From Nannochloropsis oceanica (Eukaryota > Sar > Eustigmatophyceae > Eustigmatales > Monodopsidaceae): a stretch of 64,000 nucleotides of DNA. The stretch spans positions 372,001 through 436,000 of the forward strand of contig CP038118.1 in assembly GCA_004519485.1 (NCBI GenBank). Reading direction: 5' to 3'. This document shows, in pieces, positions 10,608 to 20,968 of this stretch (positions are counted from its first letter, which is position 1; each line of letters begins with the position of its first letter). The notes below the pieces were generated by a model, which worked only from the letters and a program-made list of their open reading frames with translations, was not told the DNA's origin and ran no database searches. A program made the translations under genes and the position numbers.

Positions 10608-10981
10608 GAAACAAAGAGGAAAATGCGAGGTAAAGGATGCGAAACAGAGACAATGATGAAGAGGGGGAGGTCATGACAAAGAGTGGCATACAGCGGCAGA
10701 CAGAAACAGACAGAGACAATGTCAAAGCGGATGCAATGAAAAAGGGAGGCAGACAGGGATAGAAAGACGATTTATCCCCAAACGGATGATGAAGTAAAAA
10801 ACAACAAGACGGCCTTCAAGAGGGAAGAGACAGGATATATAACATGCACACACCAACTGGAAGAAGAATGTAAACTATTATGCACCCTTACAACTGCCGA
10901 CCGCGTATATAGTGTCGCTGCTGTAAACAACAAAGAACTATATTTTCACTGCTCCAAACGTGGTATTTGCTTGACAACTGC

Positions 10982-11707
10982 TCGCTTTCTTGACACGGAC
11001 AAGCTATTGACAGCTTGAAAGGAAACAGAAGCTCATTCTCCAGGACATGCCCTTTTTCGTAAGCCACGAAAAAGAATCACTGCTGAACCACACCATGGAG
11101 TCGACTCGCAGCGAAGCACAAGCTCAAGCTGCGATGAAAGCTAATGACCCTCGGTACAGCAAGGACATGCGTAGGCATTTGATGCCTGGGTTCTCTCAAG
11201 TATGCGATCTACATTGTCATTCAATAGGATGCTGACACCCTATTGCCCATTGGACGGGAAGAAAAAAAATGCCTATGAACCAACTAAAACCCGATTTTCA
11301 AAATCTAACGGCCCCAAACGTCACGGCATTAACTGCGCTTTTCTGTGCTTCCCTGCCTGCCCCTCCGCTCGTACGTTATCGCTGCCATTCGCAAGTGTAT
11401 GTCGCGTGATCTACGTGTGGTACTCGCATCGCCAGCTACCTCTATAAAGACGGACAGACACAGAAGGCAATGGCGCGTGTGTGTGAGTGTGTCCAATCAA
11501 GGAGTCCTTCGTTTTTTTGGGTTTCCCCACAGGCCGACGATTTGACCCTTCTCTGCAGATCCCGGCTGTTCTATTTGCTTCCGAGGGACGGGGACTGGTG
11601 TGGGTATATTGGCCGACGTCTGCAATACGCGCTCTCACTCGTACCCACATACACCACCCCAGCCACAAGCCACACAGCAGTCTAAGAATCCAGCTACACA
11701 CCAAGAG
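10982..11707 (+). promoter_or_regulatory. Promoter and leader of the intact type II dynamin
   Basis: Shared array promoter with a TATAAAG box at 11443-11449. The first downstream ATG opens a 71-codon upstream ORF (11470-11685) that ends before the main ATG at 11708. The 62-codon promoter ORF is at 11047-11235. Confidence 0.6.
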
Positions 11708-13864
11708 ATGGCATCGGTACTGTCGGCAGAGACAAAGGGTGCCGTCTCTCTCCGGCGGCTTTCCTGGGGCAGTCAATCGGGCAAAGATGCCTTCGATACT
11801 AGCGGGCGCGAACGTAAGGGCTCCGTCGACACGGCAATGGGATGGGAACTTGACGTACTCGAGGCCCCCCTCCAGGCCAAGACAGACTTCATCGACGACC
11901 TCTCCATCCTCTGGCCTCTTAACAAACAAGTCAAAGCCCCGGGAATCATCGTCATGGGTGCCCACGGTGCCGGCAAATCTTCGATCCTGCATGCCTTGAC
12001 AGGGATGCCTTTCCCGCATTCCTCTGCCTCGGACAGCACTAGGCGCCCCATCAAGATGCAGATCTCCTCCGATCCCACCACCGAGGCAACCTACGCCCTG
12101 GTCAGCACCGTCGATCCTGCTTGCTCCCCGGACAAGACCAGCACCCAGCGTGTCTCTAAGCTGGAGGACCTGTCCCGTGTGCTCGCCAAATTGAACGGAG
12201 ACACAGAGAGGCGGATTGGGGAAGAGGAGAGGGGACAGGCGATCTATGTCAAGGTGGTACGGCCTTCGGGAACGGCGTATACGGTGGTGGATTTGCCGGG
12301 AGTGGATGAAAAAGATCCGGAATCCGTCCGTGTGGCGGAGGAGTTTATGCGTGATGAACCCAACAGCCTGATTTTGGTGGTACTGCCCTTGGTAGATGTG
12401 TTTGAGCGGGCGTTTCCCATGGCGTTGGCCAAGAGGGTTGACCCGGAGAGTCGGCGAACCATCGGGGTGGTGACCAAGACAGACCTTGTTCAAAAAGAGA
12501 TGGAGGCAGTGGAGAAGCTTCAAATGACCAGCCATACAGGCGTAAGTCTTCCTTTAGGGTATATTGCTGTGCGTTTGGCCAACGAGAAGGAGAAGCATAA
12601 GACTCGCAAGCAATTATTGGAGAAGGAGCATGCCCTTTTCACGACCAACCCGTTGCTGGCAGGCTTGAGGCCGGAAAGATGGGGCTCGGTGACATTGAAG
12701 AAATTAATTGTGGATTACCAGTGCAATGCCATCGGGCACCTTGTTCCGGATGTCTGTCGTCGGCTGCATGCAGAGCTACGGGAGCTGGAGAAAGAGGAGG
12801 AGGAGGAGGCTGCGGCAGAGCCGGAAGGGAAGAAGGGGATGGGAGGAAAGCTGCTGTCCGACCATCAAGAATTCTTCAGGAAGCTTTGCACGGATGCGAA
12901 TAGCCTGGGTTTTGAAATTGGGGAGTTGGCTCTGAGCAGTGACACCCGGAAGGATCGACAGCTCAACTTAGGTGCCCGTCTGACAGGTGCGATCAAAAAG
13001 CATGAAGAGGAGGCGCGGAGAGCCTTGCCGGCAGCTGTTGCAGGCAAGGTGGGCCCTTGGTTGAACCCGTCAGAGGGGGAGGTAGAAGGGACGACTACTG
13101 AGCCGCGGGTATATGTGAGCCGGGAGACGATGTCGCATGATTTGTTTCGGAAGTCGGTGAGGGAGGTGTGCGGCCCTGTGCTGCGTGCGTATGCCACTGC
13201 CCTGCTTGGAGAGGCGACCCTGCAGTTGAAGGAAGTGACGCATGTGCTGGTGCAGGAGAAATTCCAGGAGTTCCCGTGGTTGGTCGAGAGTGTGAAGCAT
13301 GAGATTAACTTGCTCTTGCAGAAGAAGAAAGGGGAAGCAGAGAGGGTGCTTGGTCGGATTGTGGCCTCCGAGATGAACTGGTGCTTCTTGAATGAGGCGG
13401 ATCTGAATGCCGTCGAACGAGAAGTAGCTCTTAATATGGCGGGTAAGTCCGGGGGGGGGCTGGGGTTTGGAAAGGTGGCGCCGTCGGGAGAGCAGCCAAA
13501 TCAACAGTTGCACTGGTCGGCGGAGATGTCGGAGGTGCTGAGTCCGAGTGAGCGAGACGTGGGAAGAAATGGTTTGAGTCGAGTTGACTCGACGAGGGAT
13601 ACGCGTATGCGGGAGTTGGCGTTGGATGCCTATGTGCGCTTGTTGTTGCGACGGGTGTTTTACGCAATTCCTATGAACATTCGAAACGTGATTTTGAATG
13701 AGTTTAGGCGTGATTTGGTGTCCATGGTGGCGGAGAAATATAACGATGAAACGAAGCTTCGTACGGTCATGTCGGAGGAGTTGTGGAAGATCCAACAGCG
13801 ACAGCAAAGGGTGGAACGAAAGGCGTCTTTGACAGATTTGATGAAGAAGTTGGACATGTTGTAA
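11708..13864 (+). CDS. Type II dynamin-like GTPase (intact copy)
   Basis: A 718-residue dynamin-superfamily GTPase. Visible motifs are G1 GAHGAGKSS (84-92), the G2 threonine in STRRP (111), G3 DLPG (195-198) and G4 TKTD (256-259), so it should bind and hydrolyse GTP. The stalk spans about 290-600. A Gly/Ser-rich loop follows, then a C-terminal effector-like segment with the VFYAIPMNIRNVI core (about 640-718). It lacks a PH domain and membrane helices, so membrane contact, if any, would go through a stalk loop as in Mx and DRP proteins. It is clearly distinct from the canonical DRP gene at 30-34 kb. Longer non-ATG ORF extension upstream is leader sequence shared with type I and is not counted. 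Function is not known; Mx-like defence, lipid droplet or plastid membrane work are all open. Confidence 0.88.
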   Translation: MASVLSAETKGAVSLRRLSWGSQSGKDAFDTSGRERKGSVDTAMGWELDVLEAPLQAKTDFIDDLSILWPLNKQVKAPGIIVMGAHGAGKSSILHALTGMPFPHSSASDSTRRPIKMQISSDPTTEATYALVSTVDPACSPDKTSTQRVSKLEDLSRVLAKLNGDTERRIGEEERGQAIYVKVVRPSGTAYTVVDLPGVDEKDPESVRVAEEFMRDEPNSLILVVLPLVDVFERAFPMALAKRVDPESRRTIGVVTKTDLVQKEMEAVEKLQMTSHTGVSLPLGYIAVRLANEKEKHKTRKQLLEKEHALFTTNPLLAGLRPERWGSVTLKKLIVDYQCNAIGHLVPDVCRRLHAELRELEKEEEEEAAAEPEGKKGMGGKLLSDHQEFFRKLCTDANSLGFEIGELALSSDTRKDRQLNLGARLTGAIKKHEEEARRALPAAVAGKVGPWLNPSEGEVEGTTTEPRVYVSRETMSHDLFRKSVREVCGPVLRAYATALLGEATLQLKEVTHVLVQEKFQEFPWLVESVKHEINLLLQKKKGEAERVLGRIVASEMNWCFLNEADLNAVEREVALNMAGKSGGGLGFGKVAPSGEQPNQQLHWSAEMSEVLSPSERDVGRNGLSRVDSTRDTRMRELALDAYVRLLLRRVFYAIPMNIRNVILNEFRRDLVSMVAEKYNDETKLRTVMSEELWKIQQRQQRVERKASLTDLMKKLDML

Positions 13865-15466
13865 GGGAGCGATAACGCTAGAAGAGACAGGGTGATATGA
13901 GACTTATAATAAGGCGAAGAGGCAAGAAGAGGAAGGCGGGTTATGAGAAGAGAGAATCATGATACTTAAGAAACAGACAGAGACAAGAAACAAACAAACA
14001 GAGAGAAGCACGAAGAAGCAGACAGAGAGGCAGACGTAAGCAAGCAGAGACCGAGGTTTTAGAGACAACAAGACAGAATGACAGAGGAGAAGCGGGGAAA
14101 GCCGTGGTTCCGTCTTACTCGCCCATGCATTCGTTACAGATTGAAGGTAGGTAGCCGGAAGATAGTGGCTGCAACCCACGTGACGCGTGAGTGGTGGCAC
14201 AACAGTAAGTTAATCTTCCGAGTGAGTGAAGCACTAGCGCGACGAACAACCAACTGAGCCTCATTAGTACCATGTATGTAATATCAATGTGGCAGAGCGG
14301 AAAAAGAGATCGCGGAGGGCCAAGTAATGTTGTGCCTGAGCGCGTGATCAAAGTAACACAAACAAAAAGAGTGAAGAGCCAGAGAGGGCAGGGACAGGAA
14401 GAACACGCATACGCCAGCTTGGAGAAGAATGTAAACAATTATGCCCCCCATTTACAATTATATATCGCGTATATAATGTCGCTGTAAACAATGAAGACCT
14501 ATAATCTCACTGCTCCTAAAATGATATGATATCAGCTTGAAAGTTGCTCGTTTCTTGGACAAGGAATGGGTAGCTCGATGAGAAATCGAAACTTCTTTTC
14601 CGATTTTGCATAAAGCTTTTTTTTCTAATTCAGATTATCATAATATTTACATTTTTAATTACTATGTGCTGATTCAATGATGACAAAATAGCAAATACAC
14701 GAAGGATAGAAGAACGCGCGAAAACCTTGGGGGGGGAGGTTGGTATCTCGCCTTTTTCCAGCCGCCTTGTCTTGCATCTTTACGCGTTCACTGCACCCAA
14801 AGTTTGTACTTGAGTCCCAATAGCTCGCTCTCAGGACCAGACGAGCGTAGAGAATATCCCGTACAAGGTGGAATCGGCGACCAATACGGCATTGCTTAGT
14901 TGTGGCGCAACTGCTCGATCATGGAGCTGAAACGACGACCACTTCCTCTTCCTCCGTCCCTTTCTCCGTCGCTCATACGCAGAGATGTGGTGCCGGAGGA
15001 GGAGGAGGAGGAGGAGGAGGAGGAGGAGGAGGAGGAGAGAATAAGAAGGGGAAGGAGGGGTTTACGCAGTCCATCTTTTAGAGTCGGTGTTTGAATATGG
15101 CAAAGGAGATGACCGTTCATCGAGTAAGGACAATGTCTATGTGAGCTTGAAAGTGAGTCAGCTATTCCGTGGCGAGTCTAAGCTTAACAATTCAGCCAGT
15201 TACAGGAATAATTTTGGAGAGTACAATGCTGAGGAATTGAGACACTGCCTAGGGGAACGCACGAACTCAAGCCCGCTTGGTGGCGGACATGTTTGAAAAT
15301 TGGCGCGTCGTCGCTGAATCCACCGAGCGTCTCAGAGGCGGAGGAGCGAAAGCACGGCGTTGTCAGTTTTTCCCTTTCACACCACTCCTCAACACGCAGG
15401 ACCGCTTCGAGAGCGACCTACACGAGCCCAAAACTCGCAGCTCCATCCCAACCTCCAACCAGCACT
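13865..15466. other. Intergenic region right of the dynamin array
   Basis: 14415-14615 is a diverged copy of the array spacer and promoter start: the blocks around gaagaatgtaaac, cgcgtatata and cactgctcc recur in the same order and spacing. It probably marks the ancestral right edge of the array. A (GAG)n purine run lies at about 14996-15036. No gene is recognised in the rest. Confidence 0.6.
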
Positions 15467-16729
15467 ATGATCACCCCCGCTCCAGTAGCGACAAATGATG
15501 CCCAAGAGACGGAGAAGCTCCAAGATGCCCGTGTGGCGGCTCTACGCAAGGCCGTCATGAGAACCGCCCCTTCTCCTTCGATCACAGCCAGCAGCAGCAC
15601 GAACTTAAACAACGCCAACCCTTCCGTGGCCAAAAACCAAGCCTGGACCTTCGTCCGCGAGATGATGAAAGACTCGTGGATTGCACAAACCAACGCCCAA
15701 CTCCTGACTGACATCATTCCTGCCCTGGAAGGTGGTTGTATCTATCTGCCTGGATTTCTGTGTGCAGCCAACGACTTCAGTATCCTCAAGGGTTTGACTC
15801 GCGACCTACAGTATTGCCCGGCCTCCAAGGAAGGAGGTGGATTCGTCACTTGGAGCCAGCATCTCAAGTTCGAAAACCCTGGTTTTAGTCCCACCTTCCA
15901 ACAGCTTCTGGCTCGATTAGACGCGTATTTTGACGTGGAAATTCTTGCGACGCGTTTGAATTTCTACAGGGATGGAAGCGACTTTAAGCCTTTCCATCAC
16001 GATTCACACGCCTATGGCACTAATGGCAAGAAGGAGGATTTTACGATGGGTGCCTCCTTTGGGAGCACGCGTAAACTAGCCTTTAGACATGAAGTGTCGG
16101 GACAGACTTTCACGATCGCGCAGGCGAATGGTGATATTTTCGCTTTCGATTCGGAAGTAAATAGAGCGTTTACTCACGGGGTGCCCAAGATAAAGGGAGG
16201 TGCCGAGAAGGCAGGTCCCAGGTTTTCCATCATTGCTTGGGGGAGGAGGCGGACATTGAATGAACGGAATTCGACAGTGACGGCCAGGGAGACCGATAAG
16301 GGCCAGCGGCAGGAGAAGCAAGAGGGAGGGAGGGAAGGAGGCCACCGGGGGTATGGAGGGGGAGGGAGGCATCGGCAGCGAAAGAAGGAGGCTGGGAAGG
16401 AGGGAGGGAAGGAGGAGGGAGACGAGGTGATGCCAATCGGCATGGACGAGGTGGCGCGATTGGTGGAGAAAATGGTGATGAAGGCGGACCAAAAGCAAGC
16501 ACGAGAAGCCTTGCTGTCGTCGTCTTCTCACGCTGGTGGGGGAGGAAGAGGAAAGGATGGAGGTGGAGGAGGAAGCGGCGGGAAATCAGTTGGCGGAGAG
16601 GCAGCGGCGATGAAAGAAAATACGACGAGTGAGAACACAAGCGGCAGCAGCAGCAGCAGTAATATTAGCGTCATGTCGATAGGGCGCACCCGGAGAGCGG
16701 GTCGAGTTCAGCACTCATGGACTTCATGA
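15467..16729 (+). CDS. AlkB-like 2-oxoglutarate/Fe(II)-dependent oxygenase
   Basis: A 420-residue protein from the ATG at 15467; the longer frame upstream begins at a non-ATG codon. The oxygenase fold lies at about residues 90-260. The AlkB-type run NFYRDGSDFKPFHHD gives the metal ligands H177 and D179, with the distal H237 (in FTHGVPK) and the 2-oxoglutarate-binding R252 in RFSIIAWG. This family hydroxylates or demethylates nucleic acids or proteins using Fe(II) and 2-oxoglutarate. The second arginine of bacterial AlkB is not obvious, so the substrate cannot be named. The C-terminal 160 residues are Gly/Arg/Lys- and Ser-rich and look disordered, suggesting nucleic-acid or nuclear contacts. 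No targeting leader is seen. Confidence 0.8.
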   Translation: MITPAPVATNDAQETEKLQDARVAALRKAVMRTAPSPSITASSSTNLNNANPSVAKNQAWTFVREMMKDSWIAQTNAQLLTDIIPALEGGCIYLPGFLCAANDFSILKGLTRDLQYCPASKEGGGFVTWSQHLKFENPGFSPTFQQLLARLDAYFDVEILATRLNFYRDGSDFKPFHHDSHAYGTNGKKEDFTMGASFGSTRKLAFRHEVSGQTFTIAQANGDIFAFDSEVNRAFTHGVPKIKGGAEKAGPRFSIIAWGRRRTLNERNSTVTARETDKGQRQEKQEGGREGGHRGYGGGGRHRQRKKEAGKEGGKEEGDEVMPIGMDEVARLVEKMVMKADQKQAREALLSSSSHAGGGGRGKDGGGGGSGGKSVGGEAAAMKENTTSENTSGSSSSSNISVMSIGRTRRAGRVQHSWTS

Positions 16730-17505
16730 TGAGATACATATATCAATAGAGATACAAAGCACAGATGTACAAATACGAGGAAATAGAAAAGTGTAAGGAC
16801 AGCAACTGCTGCACGACAAGAGTTTGCGCTATCACATGCATACTGCATTGAAAAGAGAAAGATAAAGCATAGGCGCTAAAGGCGGCGAAAGGGTAGAGAG
16901 GTCCCGTAAGTACCCTTGCCCGATTTTTAAAGGACAAAATTTCGTTTTTTGGGTATCTGCAGTAATCGATAAAAAACCCCGCAGGCCTCTTCCCTTGCAC
17001 CTACCCAGTGCCCAGTGACAGGGCGCTTTAGGCGTCCGGCCAATCTCCCTTTTTCGCTCTATCTACACACCGATCCACCTTTTCTTTCAGGTGGACACAG
17101 GCCCTCAAAATTATCACCACAATCTACACAGCCAGACAATTCTCATTTCTCATACAGGGACGTGTGCCTCCTCTTTTCTTGCTCCGCCCCTTAATTATTG
17201 ATTATAAATGTTATGGTGATGCGTGCTTCAAAAAAGAGGGGGGAGGGGGGCAGGAAGGACCCATCTACAAAGAGGGGCAACGCTCTAGTTTAGTTGGTGT
17301 GTACTTTGAGAGTGTGCTCCAGAAGATCCCACCCACCCGTGTTTTATGTTCCCTCGAGGGTCTGTTCAGTACGATTTAAATGTTTGCATTACTGCAACGG
17401 AATGCCTGGTCTTCTTCTCTCCTCTATATCCCTTATCTCTGCTTTCTCCTCCCCCCGCCAGATCAAGAGCGAGTCTGTTTCTCCTCTTTCTCACCCACTT
17501 TCACT
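16730..17505. other. Intergenic, convergent 3' ends
   Basis: Lies between the oxygenase and lipase stop codons. AT-rich stretches suit polyadenylation. No ORF or RNA gene is recognised. Confidence 0.5.
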
Positions 17506-20500
17506 CTATTCCATCAAGGACGAGACAGAGGAGGAGGGCGAAGACGACAACGCTGCTGGCCTCTGGGCACTGGCCACAGTCAGAGGAGGAAACTTTCGCG
17601 GGCCCCTCAACCACTGACCGACAAAATAACCCATCCCTCCCGGCGCCGCTCCACCCCCGCCAGCAGGAAAGGAGGTAGATTTGACTTTTTCCTCTTTATG
17701 TTCCTCGTCATCTTCCTTGTCCTCCTCCTCTTCCACACACGACGAAATATGCGCAGCAAGCAGAGACTCAAAATATCGATGCTCCAAATGAGAGGTGAGG
17801 GCAGCGCCGCTCAGCAGTGCATTAAGCAGCTGCCACTCCGCTTCCAAAAACAATGGCTCAAGTTCGACCGGCGGAGGAGAAGGTGACGGCGCAGGAAAGG
17901 AAGTGCCGCTGCTGCTCGGCGTTACCGAGGCGACCGGCACCGCCCCTTCCACCTTTCCTCCCTCTCCAGCCACTGTCTTCTCTTTCTCCACCCAGTAGGT
18001 GGCATTGTTCAACAGAACCGTCTTTCCCGCGTGGTCGTAATTAAAAAGAGTGGGATGCACATTCCTCGGGAACCGAGCAAAAGCATCGTGCTCATTCACA
18101 ACCCTGTAACTGTCCCCATTCGCCTCCCTGTATGCCTGGGCAAACGCCGAGTTCCCCAACCGTGGAGCTCCAAAGTTATACATTGACACTTTCAGCCCTG
18201 GATGTCTCTCCGACAAATCATGCGCACATAAAGAAGCCAGCGCGCCCCCCAGGGAATGGCCGGTCGTCATAATCTCCCATTCCTCCTCACCGTCCATCCC
18301 TATTTCCAGCCCTCCTTGCGTGGCGCTGTTCAACAGCTCCAGAAGGCGCGGACGGACAGACAGGTAGGCCTCTTTGAACCCGCTGTGGACGCGAGCATCC
18401 GCACTCGCGCCAAATGATGCTGTATCCAGACGAGGGACTTGGAGAGGGAGGGGGGGCAAGGAGAGGGAGGGCAGGGAAGGAATGCCACTGCTGGGGCTAC
18501 TGCTGCTGCTGGGACTGCTGCTGCCGCTGCTGCTGCTGGTAGTGGTTGTGATGGGGGGGTTAGATGTCGCAGAGGGTTTGGCGAATTGCTGAATTTGTTT
18601 CTGTTGCATGCTAGCGACGACGTGGTCGAGGGCCTTGAAGAGGGAGGCTCGAAAGTCTGCTTCCTTAGAAATAGGGGAAGGAGGGGTGGAGGGAGGGGTG
18701 GAAGAGGAGGGCGAGGAGGAGGGAGCAGTTAAGGGTGGGAAGAACATTTTGGAGTCCATGACTTGGAGGGTTTCGTCGATGAGGGTGGCAAAGATGCCTT
18801 TGAATCGAGCCGGCAGCATCATCAACGGGCTCTTCGCTCCTTGTCCCACCAACGCCAGCAACTCGTCTCCTTCCCTTTCTTCCTCCTTCCTTTCCTCCTT
18901 CGTCCCCTTTCCTTCCTGCGTCTCCTCTTCTTCCATGTTCTCCATGCGCCTCTCCCCGAACACCTGCTCCTCCTCTTCCCTCCACTCTTCCTTCTCCCTC
19001 TTCGCGTCTGCTGCATCTTCAGCCAAAATCGAGGAAGCAAGGGAGGACGAAAAGGATGGATGGAGGGAGGGAGGGAAAAGATGATGGCTCAAAGCAGAAG
19101 CCAAGCTGTAAAATGCGGCACGGAAATCGGAGGGGCTCCACACCTTTCCCGAATTGGGCTGGATGAATAGAGAGGGAGAGGAGGAGGAAGAGAGAGGGGA
19201 AGAAGGCGAGGCCGCATTATTGCTGCCCAGGACCTTGTCAAGCACCGACATGAGCATTTGCGTGATGGCCTCTTCGTTGCTCATGGCAGCGGGGACGACG
19301 GAGGATAGGAGGTTGGGAGGGGTGGAAGGGACCTCTGGTGGGTGCATGGAAGGGGTCAGACTGGCATCCGAGGAGTGAAGACCAGGGGCAGAGAAGACCG
19401 GAGGAGACGAGGAGGAGAGAGTACTGTAGGGGGAGGACGAGGAGGCGCAAAAGGAGGAGGGGTGAGCAAAAGAGGAGGAAGGGGGTGTGGCGAGGAGTAG
19501 GTGGTGCGGGCCCGAGGCGACATGGGAGTGGGAGAGAGAGGGAGACAGGCCTGTACAGGACGACGAGAGCGAGGAGGAAGGAACGGAGGACAAGGGAGGG
19601 ATATTGCTGCTGTTCCCCCCATTGCTATTACCGAAAAACATGTTGGTACTTTTCCAGACGTAGCCGAACATGTCTTTGACGGCCCTGTCCATGTCGTTGT
19701 AGAGCAAGAAGGTCCGATTTGCCTGGGTGGCCAACGCAGCATAGAAATCCAACGCCTGCTGCTGCTGCTGGTGGTTTTGCTGTTGTTGTTGTTGTTGTTG
19801 ATGTTGTTGATGTTGCTGCTGTCCCTTAAGAATCTCTCCCTCTTTTTGTACCTCCTTCCTATCCAATCTCTTGGCATCCCAGGGCTCCTGGACGAGCTTC
19901 AAGTCTGTGATGAGGTCCCTCATCTTCCAAAACTCTGTCCCCCTGAACGCAACCAACAACCGCTTCCTGCCCCCATCTCTCCCTCTCCCCCGGTCCCTCC
20001 AGACTTTGACTTGCGTGTCCGTCTCCCTGTTTTCTAAGAAACACAACAATTCGAAATCCGCTGCAGTAGCCGCATCCCCCCCAAGAGCCTCGGCTAGATC
20101 TCTCCAATCCCTAGAGCAGCCCGTGGCACCCAACCACTCCTTCTCGAGGGGAGCAGGAGGACTGGTCTTGACGCTGTTGCTCGCACTGCTACTGGTGGCT
20201 TGTAACGACGTCATGGATGGTGTAGAATGGAGTGGGGCGGAGGAAGCGGAGGATATGGAAGAGCAAAGGTGAGAGGACGGGGGGGTGAAGCGGATATATT
20301 CCATATCGACTTCCACACGAACCCCCAGTGCTACTTCTGCCAAGCGCTGCCGAGCCTCCTCCCCCTCATCATTTCCCTCTTGGTGCTGTAATTTCACAGA
20401 GGGTCCTGGTAGATGCTGCCCCCCCCCTCTTCTTGTTCCCCCTCCTCCTCCTCCTCCTCCTCCTCCACCACCAGTCATCAAGGTCGTTAGAGACAGATCC

Positions 20501-20930
20501 CTCCGCCATGTCGTTGTGATGATACCCTTGCTGCTGCTGCTGCTGCTCTTCCGCACCTGGGATAGGAGGACAGAAAGATCCACAGACGCCACGCCAAGAG
20601 GAAGATCATCTTTGCCCTTGATCGTGATGCGCAGCTCCTTTTTCCTTTCTCCTCCACTGCCTCTGCTGCTGCTGCTTTGGCCTCTCTTCTCCCCTTCCTC
20701 CAGCAGGTGCCCCCAGGGCTCCTTTACGAATACCTCAAACATGGCACCTTTTCCTTCTGCACAAGGAACTGGGACGTACGCATGCCTCCGTCCTTCCCCT
20801 CCTTCCTCTGTTCCCTCCACCATTGAACGTCTCTGCAATTTTAGCACCCGCGTGGCCACATACTCTTCCCCCATCTCCACCGACACTGCAGCATCAATCA
20901 TCACCTTCCCGCTGCTGCTACAACCACCAA

Positions 20931-20968
<38 letters not shown>

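Larger units (their letters stand above)
7575..11637. repeat. Right arm of the >4 kb inverted repeat
   Basis: Partner of 1-4064 in opposite orientation. It encloses the intact type I gene, its 3' relic, the spacer and most of the leader of the type II gene at 11708. The interval between the arms (4065-7574) holds the broken type II copy. Confidence 0.9.
10982..13883 (+). repeat. Direct repeat unit with type II dynamin, second copy
   Basis: Direct partner of 4064-6964. Its 3' flank is unique sequence containing an older, diverged trace of the spacer, so this copy probably marks the original right end of the array. Confidence 0.88.

Noticed and set aside
11411-12535. 374-residue minus-strand ORF antisense to the type II dynamin (also 4492-5616)
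   Set aside because: Lies opposite the conserved GTPase coding region and has no family resemblance; a shadow of the real gene.
1-14615. CRISPR array or prokaryotic defence island reading of the repeats
   Set aside because: Repeats are kilobase-scale gene units with eukaryotic promoters; introns elsewhere show a nuclear eukaryotic genome.
14996-15036. Poly-Glu ORF around the GAG microsatellite as a gene
   Set aside because: The frame consists mainly of the trinucleotide repeat and has no conserved flanks.
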